A DNA stretch of 64,000 nt. It comes from Podospora comata. Lineage: Eukaryota > Ascomycota > Sordariomycetes > Sordariales > Podosporaceae. Both the position numbers and the translations under genes were made by a program. Below, one piece after another: positions 23,101 to 34,918 of this stretch. Positions within the stretch are counted from its first letter, which is position 1; every line of letters begins with the position of its first letter. The notes beneath the pieces are model-generated. The model did no database searches and was not told the origin of the DNA. It worked only from the letters and a program-made list of their open reading frames with translations. Location of the stretch: the NCBI GenBank assembly GCA_017354895.1, contig CP071499.1, forward strand, positions 2,418,001 to 2,482,000, in the 5' to 3' direction.

Positions 23101-23592
23101 CCGGTAGGTAAGTAGGTAGGTAGGTAAGTAGGTAGGTAGGTAAGTAGGTAGGTAGGTAAGTAGGTAGGTAGGTAAGTAGGTAGGTAGGTAAGTAGGTAGG
23201 TAGGTAAGTAGGTAGGTAGGTAAGTAGGTAGGTAGGTAAGTGGGTGGGTGGGTAGGCAGGTGGGTGGGTAGGCAGGTGGGTGGGTAGGCAGGCAGGCAGG
23301 CAGGGTGGGTGGGTGGGAGTGGGTGGGTGGCAGGCAGGTGGGTGGGTGGGCAGGTGGGTGGGTGGGTGGGTGGGTGGCAGGCAGGGGTGGGTGGGTGGGT
23401 GGGTGGGTGGGTGGGCAGGTGGGTGGGTGGGTGGGTGGGCAGGTGGGTGGGTGGGGGTGGGTGGGTAGGGGTGGGTGGGTAGGTGGGTGGGTGGGTGGGT
23501 GGGTGGGTGGGTAGGTAGGTGGGTGGGTAGGTGGGTGGGTGGGTAGGTAGGTGGGTGGGTGGGTGGGTGGGGTAGTGGGTGGGTAAGTAGCT
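23101..23592 (+). repeat. G-rich tetranucleotide/12-mer microsatellite
   Basis: About 490 bases of strand-asymmetric simple repeat. The left 150 bases follow a 12-base unit (GTAAGTAGGTAG); the rest shifts to GGTG/GGTA/GGCA tetranucleotides with long GGGTGGGTGGG runs. No C occurs apart from the GGCA units. The open frames inside it, which would encode Trp-Val-Gly-Gly repeats, are a trivial by-product of the repeat. Confidence 0.97.
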
Positions 23593-23770
23593 GGGTTTTG
23601 AGAGATGATTTGTTTTGGAAGATCCGTTAATACATGCCTATCACAAAGAGATATGCATGCACATTTGAAGAGTCACTGTATTGTAGATCTCAAACTCAAT
23701 GCTATCTGGAGGCTTACGCTACCCAGTCTACCACTTTGACCCGCCCCTCAAGACATTCCCCAAGAGTTGT

Positions 23771-25138
23771 CTACTCCGCCTGACCAACAAATGCCGGCAG
23801 CCTCTTCGAAACCTCCTCCCAAGTCTCCATGCCGTTCACCATATTCTTAATAGCCTGAACGACCCCGTCCTCCGAAGCCCCGACTTGAGACGTCGAGTCC
23901 CTGTCCCTCAATGTTACCGACCCATCCTTCACGGTGTCAAAGTCGATCGTGATACCGAGGGGCGTGCCCAATTCGTCATTCCGGGCATATCTCTTGCCAA
24001 TAGAGGCACTCGACGAGTCCGCAATGTTGGAAATCCCCAGAGAACGAAGGCGGGCGGAGAGGGGGACGATGAGAACCTTGTTGGGGGCTACACCAAAGGG
24101 AAGAGACAAGACCTAATCAAAACATCAGTAAAGAAATGCCAATGGATGATGATACCTTCCACTTACTGCGCGGACCTCATCACCAGGCCTATGCCAATAC
24201 GTCTGTTTCAAGACACAATAGAGGATTCTCCCAATGCCAAACGACGGCTCAATAACGTTGGGGGTGTACACCCGTGTGTTCTAGACGCGGGTAACTTTGG
24301 CGATGGTCAAGAGTTCCTTCGACAACTCCACAGATGTCCGTCCATCACCAAGCGCCGGAGTGTCGATAGACACAATACCCTTCTCCGCAATCTCTGAAGC
24401 CAGACGCTCCAGAGTAGGCTGATCCAGAGCTTCCACTGCACTCTGGATGACCTTGGCATCCTTCTTGAACCGCGGGCCGATGAGCTTCTTGTCAAGGGTA
24501 GCCTGCCACTCCTCCACCTTAACTGGCTCTGAGGGAGCCTCCTTGACGATCAAAGGGGACCCAGTGTGGGCAGAGTGGACAGTCAAATCGTAGGCACTAC
24601 GATCAGCGCAACCGACACACGGAGAAATCGAAATTTCCACAGAAAAAAGCTCACCTGCGCGGCAGTCCCCCCGTCCAATTTGGCGGAGTTTTGGTCAGTC
24701 CCTTGGTGCCACGCTCAATCCGCGCCTTCAGCACATTTTCAACCAAGTGATCCGCACGCAGGTAATCCCCTATCAAACGGCGGAAAAATTAGCTCAAATT
24801 CTCACAAAGATAGGTCGGGCAATGACAAACCTCTCCTTGCACATCCAATCCGCAAACTTGTCCACATGTCCGCTCATCTTGAGGACCAACTCCGGCGTAA
24901 TCACCGTGCAGTCCAACTCGAGCATATTCTCCTCCATGACGAAATGTTTCCGCCAAGCATTGACGATGTTGGCCTGGAGGGCGCATCCTGGGGGGCCATA
25001 GTCGAACAGTCCGCGATTATCGACCTTGAAATTGGCGGAGAGTCGATAGATTACAAATGACTCAGTGAAAAAGAAGCGTCTCTTCAAGACGGACTCAAAG
25101 AGTGGTCGATCGAAGGGTCCGCGGTTGTCATGGGAGCC
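23771..25138 (-). pseudogene. Broken glycyl-tRNA synthetase copy
   Basis: Read on the minus strand, conserved class II glycyl-tRNA synthetase blocks appear in order: FDRPLFESVLKRRFFF and GLFDYGPPGCALQ (motif 1 region, ~25110-24990), MEENMLELDCTVITPELVLK, SGHVDKFADWM, then YLRADHLVENVLKAR after what looks like an intron, later CVGCADRSAYDLTVHS (~24600), [17 protein letters not shown] (~24260), NKVLIVPLSARLRS and NDELGTPLGITIDFDTVKD (~23970). The N-terminal ~100 residues of the usual protein and about 250 residues of the catalytic core, including motif 2 (the FRNEISPR-type block), are absent. Stops and frame changes interrupt the rest. The copy cannot be an active synthetase; the working gene must be elsewhere. 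Adjacent satellite DNA suggests an unstable region. Confidence 0.85.
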
Positions 25139-27073
25139 ATGGTTGGCGGTTGAGGCTAACCCAGTGCGGTTTGACAGGTGGGGATGGTGGAGGGAGGTGC
25201 CAAGGGGACCGTTCGTGGGGGAGGATTTATTTTTGGAGGGGTGACCCGGCGTAAATCAACGGGCATGGTCATAGCTCCTGTGGGGCCTCTCCTATCGATA
25301 AGATATTGAAGAGGTCAGGGGATTCATGGTGTTTTCTTTGTCCTCGCAGCAATAGGCAGTGGCAGCAATAGACTAGTGACAGGAGCACATTGGCAAGAGT
25401 AGAGGAGAGTGAGTGGTATTAGAAGAGGAGTCACGTACTAGGTAGCAAAGTAGTGGCAGCAACAGTGTAGTGGTGGAAAATATCTTAGTGGAAGCAACAG
25501 CAACAGCTTTCTAGGTCGTCAACAACATTCTAGGCCATCAACAGCAGTCTAAGTCATCAACAGCAGTCTAAGTAATCAACAGCAGTCTCACCGGATAACT
25601 GTCACGGCAAGAACTAGAGCAGTGCCTTAGGCAAGCAGGGCAACCTCAAAGATACGTTGGTAACATCAGAGCAAATTGCAAAACCAGCAGAGTAGCTATA
25701 TTGGCAGTAGCAAAGATATCAGCAACAGCAGCAGATGTATTAGTACTTGAGCCGAGCAGGGTATCGCAGTATGACAGCAGAATATATCAGTAAGACCAGC
25801 AAAAGATGTAAGCACCAACAGTAGAATACCTGTATTGGATAACAGGCTCCACAGATTATATTAGCAGCCACAGCAAACTGCATGGGTGGCAGGAGCAAAA
25901 GCACCATCGTAGGGTTGTAGTAAAATCTCTCACTATGTAGCAATGGTAGGAGAGCTCATCAGCAGGAGTGAAGGCTATTCTCATGGGGTAGAAAACGGAC
26001 TCGCGGTAATGGGTAGGGACAGGGTGTCTCAGCACCAACAGCACCTGAAGAATGGCTATAACAAGCTGGAGCTGGTAGTAATGGAGAGATAAGCCGTATG
26101 CTGCGGGAGAAACAGAGTGGCAGCAGCAGTTTCAAATTAAGTATATTTAATTACAACAACAGAAAGGAACAACCATGACCGAAGCAGGAGTGACAGCCTA
26201 TGGATATAGAGAGAAATGTAAGAGACTGGGAAATCACATATTTTAGCCACAGCGTCTACAGTCTCCCCATGATCTTTTTCCAGCATCTGATCCCAACACC
26301 TACATGTCACTACCATCCGATCTTCTACAGTTCCGTCTAAGCATCTGTATATCTATGTAATTACTGTGCCATGTTCAGCAGCAACGAGTGCGATTGGGCT
26401 TTTGTCCACAAGCACCCAGACAAGGTCTGACTTTCATAGAAACTGTAAACAAGTCAATCCAATAATGTAGAGACGAAGTGGTTAAGTAATTAAACCAAAG
26501 ATGTAAGTGTAAAGATGAAACGTTTCCAGACGAAGATGAAGACAGCACCTTAAGGGAGATCCTTCCATTGTCAATCCCCCCCCATCGTGAACTTCACAGA
26601 TCAAAATGTGTCTATAACACGGACTCCGTGACTTGACATCATCACGTCACCACATCACTACATCACTACATCAACACAATCCAGTACAGAACAAACGTAA
26701 TTATAGAACCCCTATATACGCAAGAAAACCACAACTATAGCTTGCCCCAGGCTGACTCCCGCCCTCCCAGTCACCAAGCAAAGTAACGAAGAAAGCACAA
26801 TTGCCACTCCACCCAGGAACCTCTTGTTCTAGTCTATTCCCCCTTGCTTTCCAGGTTTCGAGAAAAAAAAACCCCGATTTGCCTCCCTCCTTGCTTTTCT
26901 CTATAGAGCTCAAATTCTCCAAGATTACCCACCGCCCAGACCCCATTATTCGTGTATAGAAAAAGATGCTCGTCTCCCTCTCGTTCTAGCCATGGGAGAA
27001 GCGCAAGAATCGAAGCAAAGATAACCGCCCCCCGCCCCCATATAGGTTGGTAGCGAGAGGCAATACCACAGCT
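25139..27073. repeat. CAG/AAC-rich low-complexity island
   Basis: Between about 25300 and 26200 the plus strand is packed with irregular GCAGCAACAG, GTAGTGGCAG and similar words, with no open frame of note. Four direct copies of a 19-base unit (TCTAAGTCATCAACAGCAG type) lie at 25510-25585, and a short ATCACTACATCA array at about 26640-26675. The right part (26700-27070) is non-coding 3' flank of the CorA gene. No transposase or reverse transcriptase sequence is visible. Confidence 0.7.
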
Positions 27074-28999
27074 CTAAAACATGCGATAATGCCTCGCCAG
27101 CCAAAAGCCCAGAATGCAAAAAGTCAAGAGACTGCCCAGAATCCCAAAGAAAGGCGCGAGAGTGGCCCCGTCCCCATCCGCAAACGGCACCCTGACGTTC
27201 ATTCCAAACAGGCCCGTCACCACATTGAGCGGGACAATGATGGACGCGAGCAGAGTCACCTTGCCCAACATACGGTTGGTGTTTGTCCCTTGGGCAATAC
27301 CATCAATCGAGATCTGAGCGAGATAATTGCTGTGCGCGCGAGACAGCATCTTTTCGCAGTGGCCGAGGTTGTTCATCATGGTGACAACGTGATCCTGGAT
27401 ATCGCCAAGGTACATGCCTATGTCCATACGTGGCGTGACCTTGTAGTTCTCGTTGCACCTCTTGGTGAAGCCTCGGAGGACGTCGGCCTTGCCGCCAAGT
27501 AGTCTCATCAGAGCCATCGTGTTCTTGCGTGCTGTGCCGATCTTGCGGAGGAACTGTGCCATGTCATCTGTACGGGCAATGAAGACCTCATCCTCAATCT
27601 GGTCCGTTTCGTCCTCAAGCGAGCGGATATCAGGAGCGAATGAATCAACGATATCGTCGCTGCGAGCTGGTCAGCTTTGAAACTGATTGAAAGATACCAA
27701 ATACACTTACATCAAGGCGTAGCAAATCCAGTCGCTACTGAGCGAGACATAATCCTTGAGCATTGCGATTCTCTTCCGCACGTGAGAGGCATGAGAATTC
27801 TTGGCATAGCTGAAACTCAGCGTGCCCTCGCGGAAGACAACCGCATAGATGTTGAAAGGCTTGAACTCCTTCTCCCCATCCTCGTCATTCTCGATAAAGA
27901 ATGACCGGAAGCAGGCAAAGTAGTACGACGGGAAGAGTTCAATCTTCTCGCGAGATTCCTGCGTCGTGATATCTTCAATTGTCAGGGGATGGATACCAAA
28001 GGCCCTGCAAACAGCGCGCACCTCCTCTTCAGAAGGGTTCTTCATATCCAGCCACCACACACCATCCGTCTCGCCCCTGGGGAAGCTGAAGAGACCACGG
28101 ATATCCTCACCCTCCACGAGCAATCCTTCGAGATCGGGGGCATTGATTGTCGATTCCCAGGCCGAAGAGAAGAAACTGACCCGGTTTGGATCTGGCTGAG
28201 GCACCGGGAGTTGGAGGACCTGCTTGACCTGTTCCTCGTCTTGACCTTTTTCGGACTTTTCTTGGTGGCTCTCTGCGTCAAAGGCTGGCGACAGAAAGTC
28301 ACCATCCAAAGTGATCATGGGCGTTGGAACATTAGATGGGTTGGTAGAGGGCCGGACATCAGGGAATGTGCGAAGCACAGAAGGACGACGAGCTGCTTCA
28401 CGGGCCTCACTTTCGGCTTTCATAAAATTCTCCAGATAGTCAAAGTCAATGTGCAGGGTGGCACCACTCCGCTCGTCCTGAAGCGGAAAGCAGACATCCT
28501 CCTCGGCTGACTTGTTGGTCGCAAGACTGGCGGCATCATCACTCGCCGCCACAGTGACCTGCTTGCTGCGGTAACTATGCCGACTGACAATGGATGCAGT
28601 CCTCTGAAGCGGTGGCTCCTCCTGCTCATTCTGCTCTGGCCTCGGTTCCGAGAACGACATGTCGCGCTCCCGCCGGCGGGCCTCGGCAAAGGCCTTGACC
28701 GAATTAGGAGGCGACGAAGAGCGATCCGAAATCGACTCGATGGTTGGCCGACGGGCGCGTCTCATCGTGGGCGAGTTCTCAGGCCCCTCATCGTCGATGA
28801 TGGCCTCTTCAAAATCGCGAACAACAGGTTGTCCGGCTGCAACAGCTGCAACTTGGCGTGCCCCGTAAAGGGAGTCAAATGTTCCTCGTCGAGCGCGATC
28901 AGGGCGATGCACCGACGCCGTCTGGTTTCGGTGGTCGTCCAACTCTGGAACAGGGGTCGAGTACCCCGAGTTTCCCCCCATCTCCTCCTGGTCGGACAT
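27074..28999 (-). CDS. CorA-type magnesium transporter (Alr1/Mnr2-like)
   Basis: Two exons, 28999-27711 and 27659-27074, encode 624 residues; the 51-nt intron has donor GTAAGT, branch CTGAC and acceptor GCAG, and splits a codon so that CYALI/DDIVDSFAPD is continuous. The N-terminal ~230 residues are Ser/Arg/Glu-rich and probably disordered. The CorA domain follows (VWWLDMKNPSEEEVRAVCRAFGIHPLTIEDI). Two membrane helices close the protein, the first ending in the invariant Gly-Met-Asn selectivity motif (LFGMN) and the second spanning FFGILGSLLTFCILGFWL, with a short basic tail. In yeasts Alr1 works at the plasma membrane and Mnr2 at the vacuole; the long N-terminus fits this branch, but which membrane it serves here cannot be told. 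Confidence 0.93.
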
Positions 29000-30677
29000 T
29001 TTCGTGGTGTGTCTGCTTGTCGTCTTGCGGTGATCCAGTGGTATTGATAGTTCCGTCCCCTTTCTCAGTCTCTTTCCTTAGCTTCCTTACTTTTTCCCGA
29101 TGCAATGGGTCCTAACCCAGCCCAAGAGCCTCTAGTGAGGACTCAGTCGCAGCGCATATTGCCGTGGGTGTCGTCGCAAGAAAGCACCAGCGGGGGGCAG
29201 CGAACGGCCGGGAGCCGTCCGCAACGACGATCTTGTAAAACACCTGAATTGAGAAGAGGGCCGCGGTACCGGGACTCTGGTAAAGCGACGCTGGTGAAGG
29301 TGGCGGGTGATCTTTGTTTCTGTGATGTCAAATTAAACTCGTCGGCTACTGAAGGCCAGTTAAGGCGGCTTCTTGTTCACTCCACTGTAGACCAGCTCAG
29401 GCCCCAGGAGTGAACGAGGAGTTGAAAACGTTGAATCGATGGTGCCCGCCAGTTTGTGATGACGAAGCAGTCGAGACAGCCTGTGCGACTCGGGACCCGT
29501 ATATATGTCGCAAATTCGGCGCGCTATCGTGATGGTCTGATCAAACCAGCTTCTGGGGTCGAAATTATCGGCGCTGACTTCTATGAAACAATATTGATGC
29601 AAGCTGGCTAATGGCGGTAGTTGCTAAGGAGAACAGTCGGCAGGCATGGCCTGTTCCTAGGTAGCTAGGTTGCGGATGTTGGTGATGAGTGATAATTAGG
29701 TGGTGCAAGGAGAAAAAGAGCAAAGCAGGTTGACCGCGTTTTGAAGCTGACAGTCAGATATGCCGAGCATATGACGTTCCTGATTCACTCAAGGATAAGG
29801 GGCTGCGCCACAGGTGAATTTCTTAAATAAACCCCTGTAGGAATGCGAATTCACTCCGCTTGACAGGGAGAGGTGACTTCTCAACGGTCACCAGGTTTGT
29901 CGAGGAAGATGTTGTAGGATGGGATGGAAGGGGGAGGGATGGAGGGATAGTGCTCTGGGCCCGGCGATGGATTTTCACTTTTTGGCCTCTGCTCAAAGAA
30001 ATTCCAAGTTGTTGGTCAGGAGGGCTTTCCTTGACATTGACTTTGCACGGGATGGAAAAAGTTTGGCCACTTAGCGCCGCCGGCGTTAGTCATCGCTAAC
30101 CAAAAGCCCGCAATTCGGGTATCAAAGGGCCAAGAGACTCTTGTCAAAGAATTGCATACGTAAACAGGGCAGAACGCCTCCATCGTCAGGAGAGCAGCTA
30201 GAAAGCTGGATGACGCTCCATCCGAGAGAGAAGCTCACATTCCCAATTCGTCCCTTCCACTGCCAATGAGGAGAGATGTCAACCCCATCCCGTCAATAAT
30301 ACAGCAGCACATGCACTGCACAGGTGCATGATAGGGGAGTTGTGTTCAGCCTCAACAGGGGCTGTTGGGCTTCGACGCAGTAGCGACCTCCCCAAATGCA
30401 CCAAATCTTCCGGGAAGTGGGGCTTATATGTACATTCTGATTGGCCAGTCGCATCCAGGCACACGGTGCCCTGTCCTGTGCGCTGCCGGAGGGCAAGTGC
30501 AAGCGGCACGTCCCCCAGAAGACACGTTGAAACCAATTGCAGATCCACTCTTTTGACATCAATCACTGTGGACCAGACCACGGCGCATCACAGACAATTC
30601 ATATCAATCGCGATAGCAACGACGACCTCAATCGCCAGTTCCTGTCCAAAGTCCAGACTCATCCTTGATAACTCAAG
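29000..30677. other. Divergent promoter region, no gene recognised
   Basis: About 1.7 kb between the CorA gene and spc1. Short frames only, none with motifs. Confidence 0.4.
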
Positions 30678-31099
30678 ATGGCGGAACTCCTCGAGCAAGC
30701 CCGCGACATCTTTGAAGGCCAGATTGTACTTCCCTCCATCTTCCACAACAATCACCTGTCCCCCCCAAGCTAACTTATACATCCCAGGACTTCGAAGGCC
30801 AAAAGCTAGTAGAGAATCTCGTCAACATCTCGCTCTCGATAGTAGGGGTACGATTCTACCACAATCCCCTTTTCCAGCAGACAGCACTAACTTCACCCCA
30901 GGCAATCGCCTTCCTTGTCGGCTACTTCCTCCAAGACATCAAGCTCGCCGTCTACATCGGTCTCGCCGGCACCGCCGCCACTTTTCTTCTTACCGTCCCT
31001 CCCTGGCCAATTTACAACAAGAATCCCGTCAAGTGGTTGCCGGTAGCGGGAGCCGCACCACCAACGAATATTGTTATCGATGAAAAGATGCTGCGGTGA
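30678..31099 (+). CDS. spc1: Signal peptidase complex subunit 1 (SPC12 family)
   Basis: Three small exons, 30678-30725, 30788-30847 and 30902-31099, encode 101 residues. Intron 1 (62 nt, GTACTT...GCTAAC...CCAG) and intron 2 (54 nt, GTACGA...CACTAAC...CCAG) are both phase 0. The protein begins MAELLEQARDIFEGQI, continues DFEGQKLVENLVN, which is the hallmark of Spc1/SPCS1, then two hydrophobic segments (SLSIVGAIAFLVGYFLQ; LAVYIGLAGTAATFLLTVP) forming the hairpin membrane anchor, and ends in a short polar tail with PPWPIYNKNPVKWLP. It is a non-catalytic subunit of the ER signal peptidase. Size is typical. Confidence 0.93.
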
Positions 31100-31605
31100 G
31101 GGGATCGGACGAGGCTATGTGTATTTCTGAGAGCAGTTCAATTTATGGTTTTAGTGAAATGCGGTTAGCATTCGGGACATTGTCTTTTGCATTCTCCAGA
31201 GCTTGATTTACATGGGGAGGGACATCAGCGTCCGTTGGTGGCTTTGGCAGCATAGATGTGGGAACACTTCATGGCCGGACTTTAAACACAGATGTTTGGT
31301 GTCTGTCTTTCTGCTAACTAGCACCAAAGTTCTGGATGACCACCAAATCGGTGTCTTGATACTGGCACACACCAAGTGTGATCGTGAACGTCGTTGAATT
31401 CCTCTAAGCAGGGGAATTCCCATATCGTGAACTCCTCTTACGAGGCAAGACTCAAGTACATATGCTCGTGTTGTAAACCCAGTCCCAAACTCCCAAATTA
31501 TCACCAGTCGTCTGTGTCCCTTCGCTTGTGCCATATTCCAACATTGTGACAGCTGTGTTGTTCGGGCAACTTCCCTTCCAAGCTCCGCCTTTCAATTTAG
31601 ATACT
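31100..31605. other. Intergenic between convergent genes
   Basis: Contains an inverted repeat near 31390-31440 (GAATTCCTC...GGGGAATTCC type). No gene recognised. Confidence 0.4.
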
Positions 31606-32102
<497 letters not shown>

Positions 32103-33652
32103 GATTGTTTGTCGTCGTTTTGCGAAACGGGGTCGAAGTGGTGGACAAGTTGGTGTTTTGTTTTCTGAAATCTGCGATGCGGGGGGAAAGTTTGGTCTGC
32201 CTTCGCTGGTTGTGCTGAAATCGCAGCTACCAGGCAGCGTTGGTCAGTCTCCGCTTTGGCTTGTTATTGGTGCAGGAGAGGCGGCAGAAAGGTGTTGGGC
32301 TTATTATGACATCAACCACGAACCAGAGGCAAGTAATCTCCTTGAGAATATCTTATCAAAAATTAACAACCTCTTTCCCCACGATCTAGTGAAAGACTCG
32401 CTCTTCCAAGAGCGCCTGGTAAATCCAAATCCACCAGGCAACTGCGAGTCGCAGCCGCCGTCGGGCTGAGTTGACAGCCCCGCCACAACCCCGCGCCGAC
32501 TGATGTGTCACGCTGGATAAATGCATACCAACCAGGATCATTGCATAGAGGCCCCGTATGATGCAAATCATGCAGTGCGCTAGAAACCGGGACTTTCTCT
32601 TGCCGTCTCGCAACGATGGACCCTGGCGGATACCACCCTAATAAATACATTGATCGCTTCACTGGCAGAGACGTCATGATCCAGATCATCTATCTACATT
32701 GGGCTTGAAGCAGAGGAGAATCATAACGACTTGTCATGTTGGTTTGGGCTGTTGGGCTGCCTGAACAAACACCTGAAGTGAGGCCTACCAAGCAATGCCG
32801 GGCAGAGCGAGCTTGGCAGCTGGGACAAAGACGGGAGCAAGTGGGCAGTTGGGGGCAGTCACAGCCACTCTCTCTGCGTTCAGCATTCCATCAGCCAAGA
32901 AATGGTCCCTCTTGGGTGGTCATCCTGTTAACCGTCGCAATGAATGATAAGGGTTTCAAGGTCTTGAGAGTTAATCCAAGCCATGTGAGCCCGGGCAGTT
33001 TGAGTTTCAACGTTTTTTTTTTTTTTTGTTTTTTGTCTTTTTGCGAGAGCCTCAAGGGAGTCTAGTAGACAATTAAACGCACAAAATGAAGGGTTTGATG
33101 GCGAATAAGTTGGCCAGGAGCAATGCTGCTCCCTCATTGGACCTCTTGCAGGAGTGAATGCGGTTCGCGGTTACAGGAAAGGGCGCGCGGGCCAAGTGCA
33201 CGATGGAATTCAGGCCTGGCTGCCAGGTCAGCCTGCCCGATCGGCGACAGCATTAAATATGCGGTTTCCTAGGGAAGCCCCAGCTACTTGACTCCTCCCG
33301 CCTCCATCGCGATTCTCTTTCCTACCACAATAAACAAACCCCTCAAAAACACCCCAAAAACAACATGCGCAGAGAAGCGACCGCCGAAAAATTCATCATT
33401 GCCAATTCCAGTAGTCTTACCGAGTCATCAACAAGGACCAGCGCTCCATTTGCCCTCCGATCAACCGTCACGTCGACGTTGTCGAGCAGAGTCGTTCCCC
33501 GCCCGCCCATCCCATAAATCGTCACTTGGAGCACACAAGTCACAGACCCTCTGCGCGCCATCCGCAAACGGTCTAACCTTGAGGTTATCGCTTTCTGATC
33601 GACTATAAATCCCTCATTCCCATCTCTACCCGCGGGACTTTCTCTTACCACT
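32103..33652. other. Divergent promoter region, no gene recognised
   Basis: About 1.55 kb. Contains a run of about 15 T at 33015-33029 and an AT-rich TATA-like patch at 33253-33260 that may serve the downstream gene. Confidence 0.4.
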
Positions 33653-34918
33653 ATGCTGCAGCAGCAACAACGACAACCGCACGAACAACTGCGTGCTAAG
33701 CACACTCCAGGGAGACGGCGACCAAAGCGCCCGGGGAACTCTCCCGCCCTCAAAAACTATGCTTCGGAAAACGATGTGCCTAGCGATGCGTGCGCACCGG
33801 TTGACCTCGGCATTCCGCTGACGCCACAGAAATCTGTGTCAAACAGCCCTGCACCCGTCTCGTCGTCGCAAGCGCAACCCAATCAATCCGGCAAGCCCAA
33901 AGGTCGCACTGCGAACAACAAGCCGCGCCCAAAGTCAGGCCCTTCGACATCGCCTGTTCCAGCAAGGCATGGTCGCAACTCTCCTCCCGAGTCGGCTCCC
34001 GCAAAGGCCGCGGGCCTCCCTGCTGCGTATGCTGGTGCAACATTTCATGCGTCGCCGGCTCCTGCTTCCCTCCCGATTCCCAGTTTTCTCGCTGCCAAGG
34101 CCTTGGATTCGCCCGGTATTAAGGATACCGGCCGCGTCAGTTCAGAGCCTTCGCCTCCTGCCACCGATACCGAGGCTTCTACCCCTCGACAGAGGATCAT
34201 GAGCGCTGAAATTACACGAGAAGAATCGCCGCTTGATTTCTTTTTTAAGGCTCACAGAGCTGAAAAGGAGAGCGAGGCCCGCAGGGCGAGCACGGCAAAT
34301 ATCTCGATTCCTCCATCTAGCATGTATTCGCCACCAGCCCAGCCGCAATCTCCTTTGGCCCCTAGGACAGTCCCGAACGGCATTGATGCCCGTCGTCACC
34401 AGCGACCAGTATATCAGCGGAATGGATCAAGCGGAATTTCAACTTCGGAGTTGGACGGCAACCCAAGAGCCCCCATTGGACCAGCCTTCTCGACACCTTA
34501 TAACGACAGGCTTCGGGCAGCAGGACGCATCAATGAAAAGCAGGCCAACTCTCCACAGAGTACCTTTCATCAGCAGCAACAGTTCGCCCCTCCACAACAG
34601 TCATCGCCGGCAGATGCCACAGAGAGGCTCAAACAGTATCTTGCCATTGGTTCTCAACCACCGATCAAGTTGGATTTCACCAAAGCATCATCCCAACCCA
34701 AAAATCAGGCTCCTCCCAAGCCAATCACTTTGGAGTACACCCGCTCGGGCCCGGCACCCGACATTCCCAGGCAGTACCCCGTTGCCGGGTATGCTAGACC
34801 TGAGTACAGCCGACCGGCAGACCTTGTGGACGCAGAAGATCATCTTCGTCGTGTGTTGAAGATTGACGGACTGAATCTAGGCGGAGCGCGCCTTCCAACA
34901 AATTATCAGAGCTCCTAA
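33653..34918 (+). CDS. PNRC-motif protein, Edc1-like mRNA decapping activator
   Basis: A single exon encodes 421 residues, mostly disordered and rich in Pro, Ser, Gln and Ala. The diagnostic element is at about residues 125-147: AGATFHASPAPASLPIPSF, which matches the short motif of fungal Edc1-type and PNRC proteins. In known cases the LPxP part binds the EVH1 domain of Dcp1 and the aromatic part activates Dcp2. A basic N-terminus (RGRRRPKRPG-like, actually TPGRRRPKRPGNSP) and a helix near ESPLDFFFKAHRAEKESEARR are also visible; the latter recurs in filamentous-fungal homologues. The start ATG is followed by a Gln run. Role in cytoplasmic mRNA decay is inferred from the motif alone. Confidence 0.75.
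   Translation: MLQQQQRQPHEQLRAKHTPGRRRPKRPGNSPALKNYASENDVPSDACAPVDLGIPLTPQKSVSNSPAPVSSSQAQPNQSGKPKGRTANNKPRPKSGPSTSPVPARHGRNSPPESAPAKAAGLPAAYAGATFHASPAPASLPIPSFLAAKALDSPGIKDTGRVSSEPSPPATDTEASTPRQRIMSAEITREESPLDFFFKAHRAEKESEARRASTANISIPPSSMYSPPAQPQSPLAPRTVPNGIDARRHQRPVYQRNGSSGISTSELDGNPRAPIGPAFSTPYNDRLRAAGRINEKQANSPQSTFHQQQQFAPPQQSSPADATERLKQYLAIGSQPPIKLDFTKASSQPKNQAPPKPITLEYTRSGPAPDIPRQYPVAGYARPEYSRPADLVDAEDHLRRVLKIDGLNLGGARLPTNYQSS

Noticed and set aside
23280-23514. Open frames encoding Trp-Val-Gly-Gly repeats
   Set aside because: They are only translations of the G-rich microsatellite.
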